Source: Leguminivora glycinivorella
Lineage: Eukaryota > Arthropoda > Insecta > Lepidoptera > Tortricidae
NCBI RefSeq assembly: GCF_023078275.1
Contig: NC_062996.1
Span: forward strand, 3,162,001-3,226,000
Length of the DNA stretch: 64,000 bases
Direction: 5' to 3'
Shown: positions 62,316 through 64,000 of the stretch, piece by piece
Numbering within the stretch: the first letter of the stretch is position 1
Layout of the letters: every line of letters begins with the position of its first letter
Notes under the pieces: model-generated
Told to the model about the DNA's origin: nothing
Seen by the model: the letters and a program-made list of their open reading frames with translations, nothing else
Databases searched by the model: none
Made by a program: the position numbers and the translations under genes

Positions 62316-62734
62316 TTGCTCGTATCACTAACATGACTACGTCGCGTTTCAGGCTCAGTCCGCGCGTGGTGACGGGCCTCTGCCAGCTAAAGAACAGACA
62401 GCACACAGCAGCGCGCCAGACAGCAGCTCGCGATGACTTGCTGCGTGAGGCTCGCGCGCCTCCGCGACTCCCCGCGCGCGATCCAGCCGTGCCCCGCGCC
62501 GCCGCCCCGCGCACCGAGCCCGCCCGCCAGTGCGCAACGGGAGCCCCGCACACAACCCTACACCTGCGATACTTGCCAGGCGCACTTCACAGAGAAGTCT
62601 AGATTCATTTATTACACATAATATAGGGACAGATGAAATAGTCAAATAGGTGTAGGTAACAAAACTTGTTTAGAACAGGATATATCTAAAAATTCATAGG
62701 TAGGGTATATAGGCACGGCAAGTCCCATTCAGGC

Positions 62735-62960
62735 GGTCAGGGCCGGTATTCCACAGGGTTCAGTTGTTAACCTCTGCGTCAATGATTTCGAATTTCTGGA
62801 GTATGTTATGCCCTGTTGCGGCCACAATCATTGTATCGTCTCCGCTTTTCTGGAGGTTGACTTCCCGTTTCGTGAAGTGCTTACGCCGCTGGAGAATCGA
62901 GGTCAATACCGAGAAGTTAGCTGTAATCTTCTCCAGTAGAAATAGTTCAAGGCCCTGGAT
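62735..62960 (+). pseudogene. J5 RT remnant
   Basis: AVRAGIPQGSVV is the RT motif around GVPQGS. A rearranged part then reads RRWRIEVNTEKLAVIFSSRN. The FADD region between them is lost. It is probably a broken duplicate of the element that follows. Confidence 0.6.
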
Positions 62961-63084
62961 GACAAGTACCCCCAGATAGGTCTCTTCGATAAGTATATCC
63001 ATTTCTATTAAAGAAAACTCCACACAAAATTATTATTAATAAACAATTCGAATTCAGGTCTGCTCTCATGTCCCCAGCAGGTCC

Positions 63085-63667
63085 ACCGTAAGTGCCAAAC
63101 CGGATAGTCCACATTATCAAGGACTATCTCCACAATCGAACCTTTCGCTACCGAGTGGAAGGCACTCTATCAGAGGCACGTGCGGTGCGTGCTGGTGTCC
63201 CCCAGGGATGCGTCCTCTCACCGACCCTGTTTACCTTGCGCATCAATGACGTCTCCAAAGTCCCTGGAATAAATTACACCCTCTTTGCCACGGCCATATA
63301 GATCTGCGCACCCTTCTAGGTTGACTGGGATCCTCCAGTCTGCTATCAGTTCCCTAGGGGACTGGTGCAGGCGCTGGAGGGTCGAGGTCAACCCGGAAAA
63401 GAGTCGGCGTAATTTTCTCCAGGCGATCAAATTACCAAGCTCAAACAGCTGCACACGAGGCAGTCATGATGCACAGGGTACCTATTCCCTGGGTCTCAGT
63501 TGCGAGGTACCTGGGGGTCCACCTGGACCACCGTCAAACACATAAAGACAGTCAGAAACACTCGTTCTTTGCGGCCAGACTGAAAGTCTTTATGGGCAGA
63601 CAGCAGGATGGCCGTAAAGAACAAACTCAAACTCTACAAGACGTGTGTGAGACCTGTATTGTTAGGC
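63085..63667 (+). pseudogene. J5 ORF2 (RT to C-terminal region), catalytic Asp pair deleted
   Basis: It reads IVHIIKDYLHNRTFRYRVEG, VRAGVPQGCVLSPTLFTLRI, and then NYTLFATAI where family members have LFADDTA. The six bases for the two catalytic aspartates are missing without a frame change. A stop follows at 63,298-63,300. The sequence continues in other frames (SSLGDWCRRWRVEVNPEKSR; VARYLGVHLDH). A foldback MITE interrupts it at 63,668. Confidence 0.8.
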
Positions 63668-63857
63668 ACTGGTCCCACCGCGAGCTAGTAAGCTATGAGC
63701 TATCGGCTATAAAAACGAATGAAAGATGTTTATAGTTACTCGCCCAGCGGTGAGCTATCAATATCGCCGTGTCTCTTTTATTTGCACGGGGGTGCTTATC
63801 TTTTGTTCGTTTTTATAGCCGATAGCTCATAGCTTACTAGCTCGCGGTGGGACCAGT
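63668..63857. mobile_element. Foldback MITE inside J5
   Basis: The ends are ACTGGTCCCACCGCGAGCTA and TAGCTCGCGGTGGGACCAGT. The arms extend through AGTAAGCTATGAGCTATCGG and CTATAAAAACGAA. The loop is about 80 bp. The target duplication is unclear. Confidence 0.75.
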
Positions 63858-64000
63858 CAGTGCCTTATACCCGTGCCTATGCAAGTACGGTTGTCGCACA
63901 CGCCTCAAATAATCATATTAACACATTACATATACTCCAGAATAAACTGCTTAGAGATGCCACTGGCGCGCCCTGGTTTGTTAGCAATTTAGATATCCAC
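63858..64000 (+). pseudogene. J5 ORF2 C-terminal part, continues past window
   Basis: The open frame reads ALYTRAYASTVVAHASNNHI, then LQNKLLRDATGAPWFVSNLD. It is the same conserved segment as LQNKFLRKITGSPWYIKNKD in J1 and resumes after the MITE. It is cut by the window end. Confidence 0.75.

Larger units (their letters stand above)
59438..62620 (+). pseudogene. Degenerate zinc-finger-like gene, several exons
   Basis: Exon 1: ATG 59,438 gives MGSINECPCCLLRPRPSTRH, a Cys pair followed by L-RP as in some insect ZAD proteins, with donor AATCAAG before GTAAGT near 59,584. Exon 2 (about 60,448-60,600) reads CYEHLWKSCCFKFSGC to LDGSVPLNEK before GTAAGTG. Exon 3 (61,981-62,050) continues in phase DEACGVKLEPSAMKLPKTVR, then a stop. 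The last exon (from 62,353) is Pro/Arg-rich and ends PYTCDTCQAHFTEKSRF, the first half of a C2H2 finger that loses its histidines just before a retrotransposon remnant. Stops and frame changes make a pseudogene likely. The ZAD resemblance is weak. Confidence 0.35.

Noticed and set aside
62197..62645. Arg/Ala-rich frames on both strands in the last zinc-finger exon
   Set aside because: High GC content opens several frames at once. Only the frame ending in the half C2H2 finger has family resemblance.
1..64000. Telomere-targeting TRAS/SART-type array
   Set aside because: The head-to-tail stacking is suggestive, but no (TTAGG)n or (CCTAA)n array is present and the elements are Jockey-type, not R1-type.

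Overview
This is a eukaryotic and almost certainly lepidopteran (moth or butterfly) window that is dominated by transposable elements. The evidence is the set of repeats, which I recognise from family knowledge: a tRNA-derived SINE with A and B boxes, a short Helitron ending in CTAG next to a GGGGCGGG stem, GGGTTCCG/ACGGACAG interspersed repeats, an RTE-type LINE tail, and GC-rich foldback MITEs. I see no prokaryotic gene, CRISPR array, rRNA gene or TTAGG telomeric array.

Left half (1-45,040): a dense, nested and mostly head-to-tail pile of Jockey-clade non-LTR retrotransposons. I use working names. J1 is one nearly complete copy (8,800-14,863) with an 11-bp target-site duplication, a decayed ORF1 (Gag with PRE_C2HC-like and CCHC motifs) and an uninterrupted 973-aa ORF2 (endonuclease plus reverse transcriptase). 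J2 fills 876-3,830, 15,183-16,962 and 22.4-37.4 kb, with J2-like 3' fragments at 40.1-43.2 kb. J3 lies at 18.5-21.2 and 43.9-45.0 kb, J4 at 43.2-43.9 kb and J5 at 62.7-64.0 kb. A very large inverted repeat (arms 22,391-26,971 and 27,640-32,034, loop 668 bp) holds two near-identical, mirror-image J2 segments. A block of about 3.4 kb at 876-4,440 is repeated at 34,452-37,800, including its defects. LTR-like, promoter-bearing repeats (6,045-8,799), hAT, PIF/Harbinger-like, TA-type and other foldback elements are nested inside these retrotransposons.

The retrotransposon pile shows several features that fit together. The J2-like 3' UTR carries hairpins, one with compensatory base changes between copies. 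Successive 5'-truncated copies are each preceded by the same CCGGGCACCAC-type sequence directly after the poly(A) of the previous copy. ORF2 is joined to ORF1 at about the same place in two separate mosaics. A CCAAT/TATA-bearing block recurs, and its similarity to the other copies stops just downstream of the TATA box.

Right half (45,041-64,000): lower repeat density and probably host introns and genes. On the minus strand a chain of short candidate exons with good splice sites (54,557 down to 47,008) includes one 97-bp exon present three times in an 865-bp tandem triplication. One triplicate unit contains a Helitron whose empty site survives in the neighbouring unit. A 759-bp foldback element with a short target duplication lies at 47,979-48,737. 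A 378-aa coiled-coil ORF (58,942-57,806, minus) faces away from a degenerate zinc-finger-like gene (59,438-62,620, plus), and the gap between them looks like a divergent promoter. The window ends in a J5 fragment whose reverse transcriptase has lost its catalytic Asp-Asp pair.
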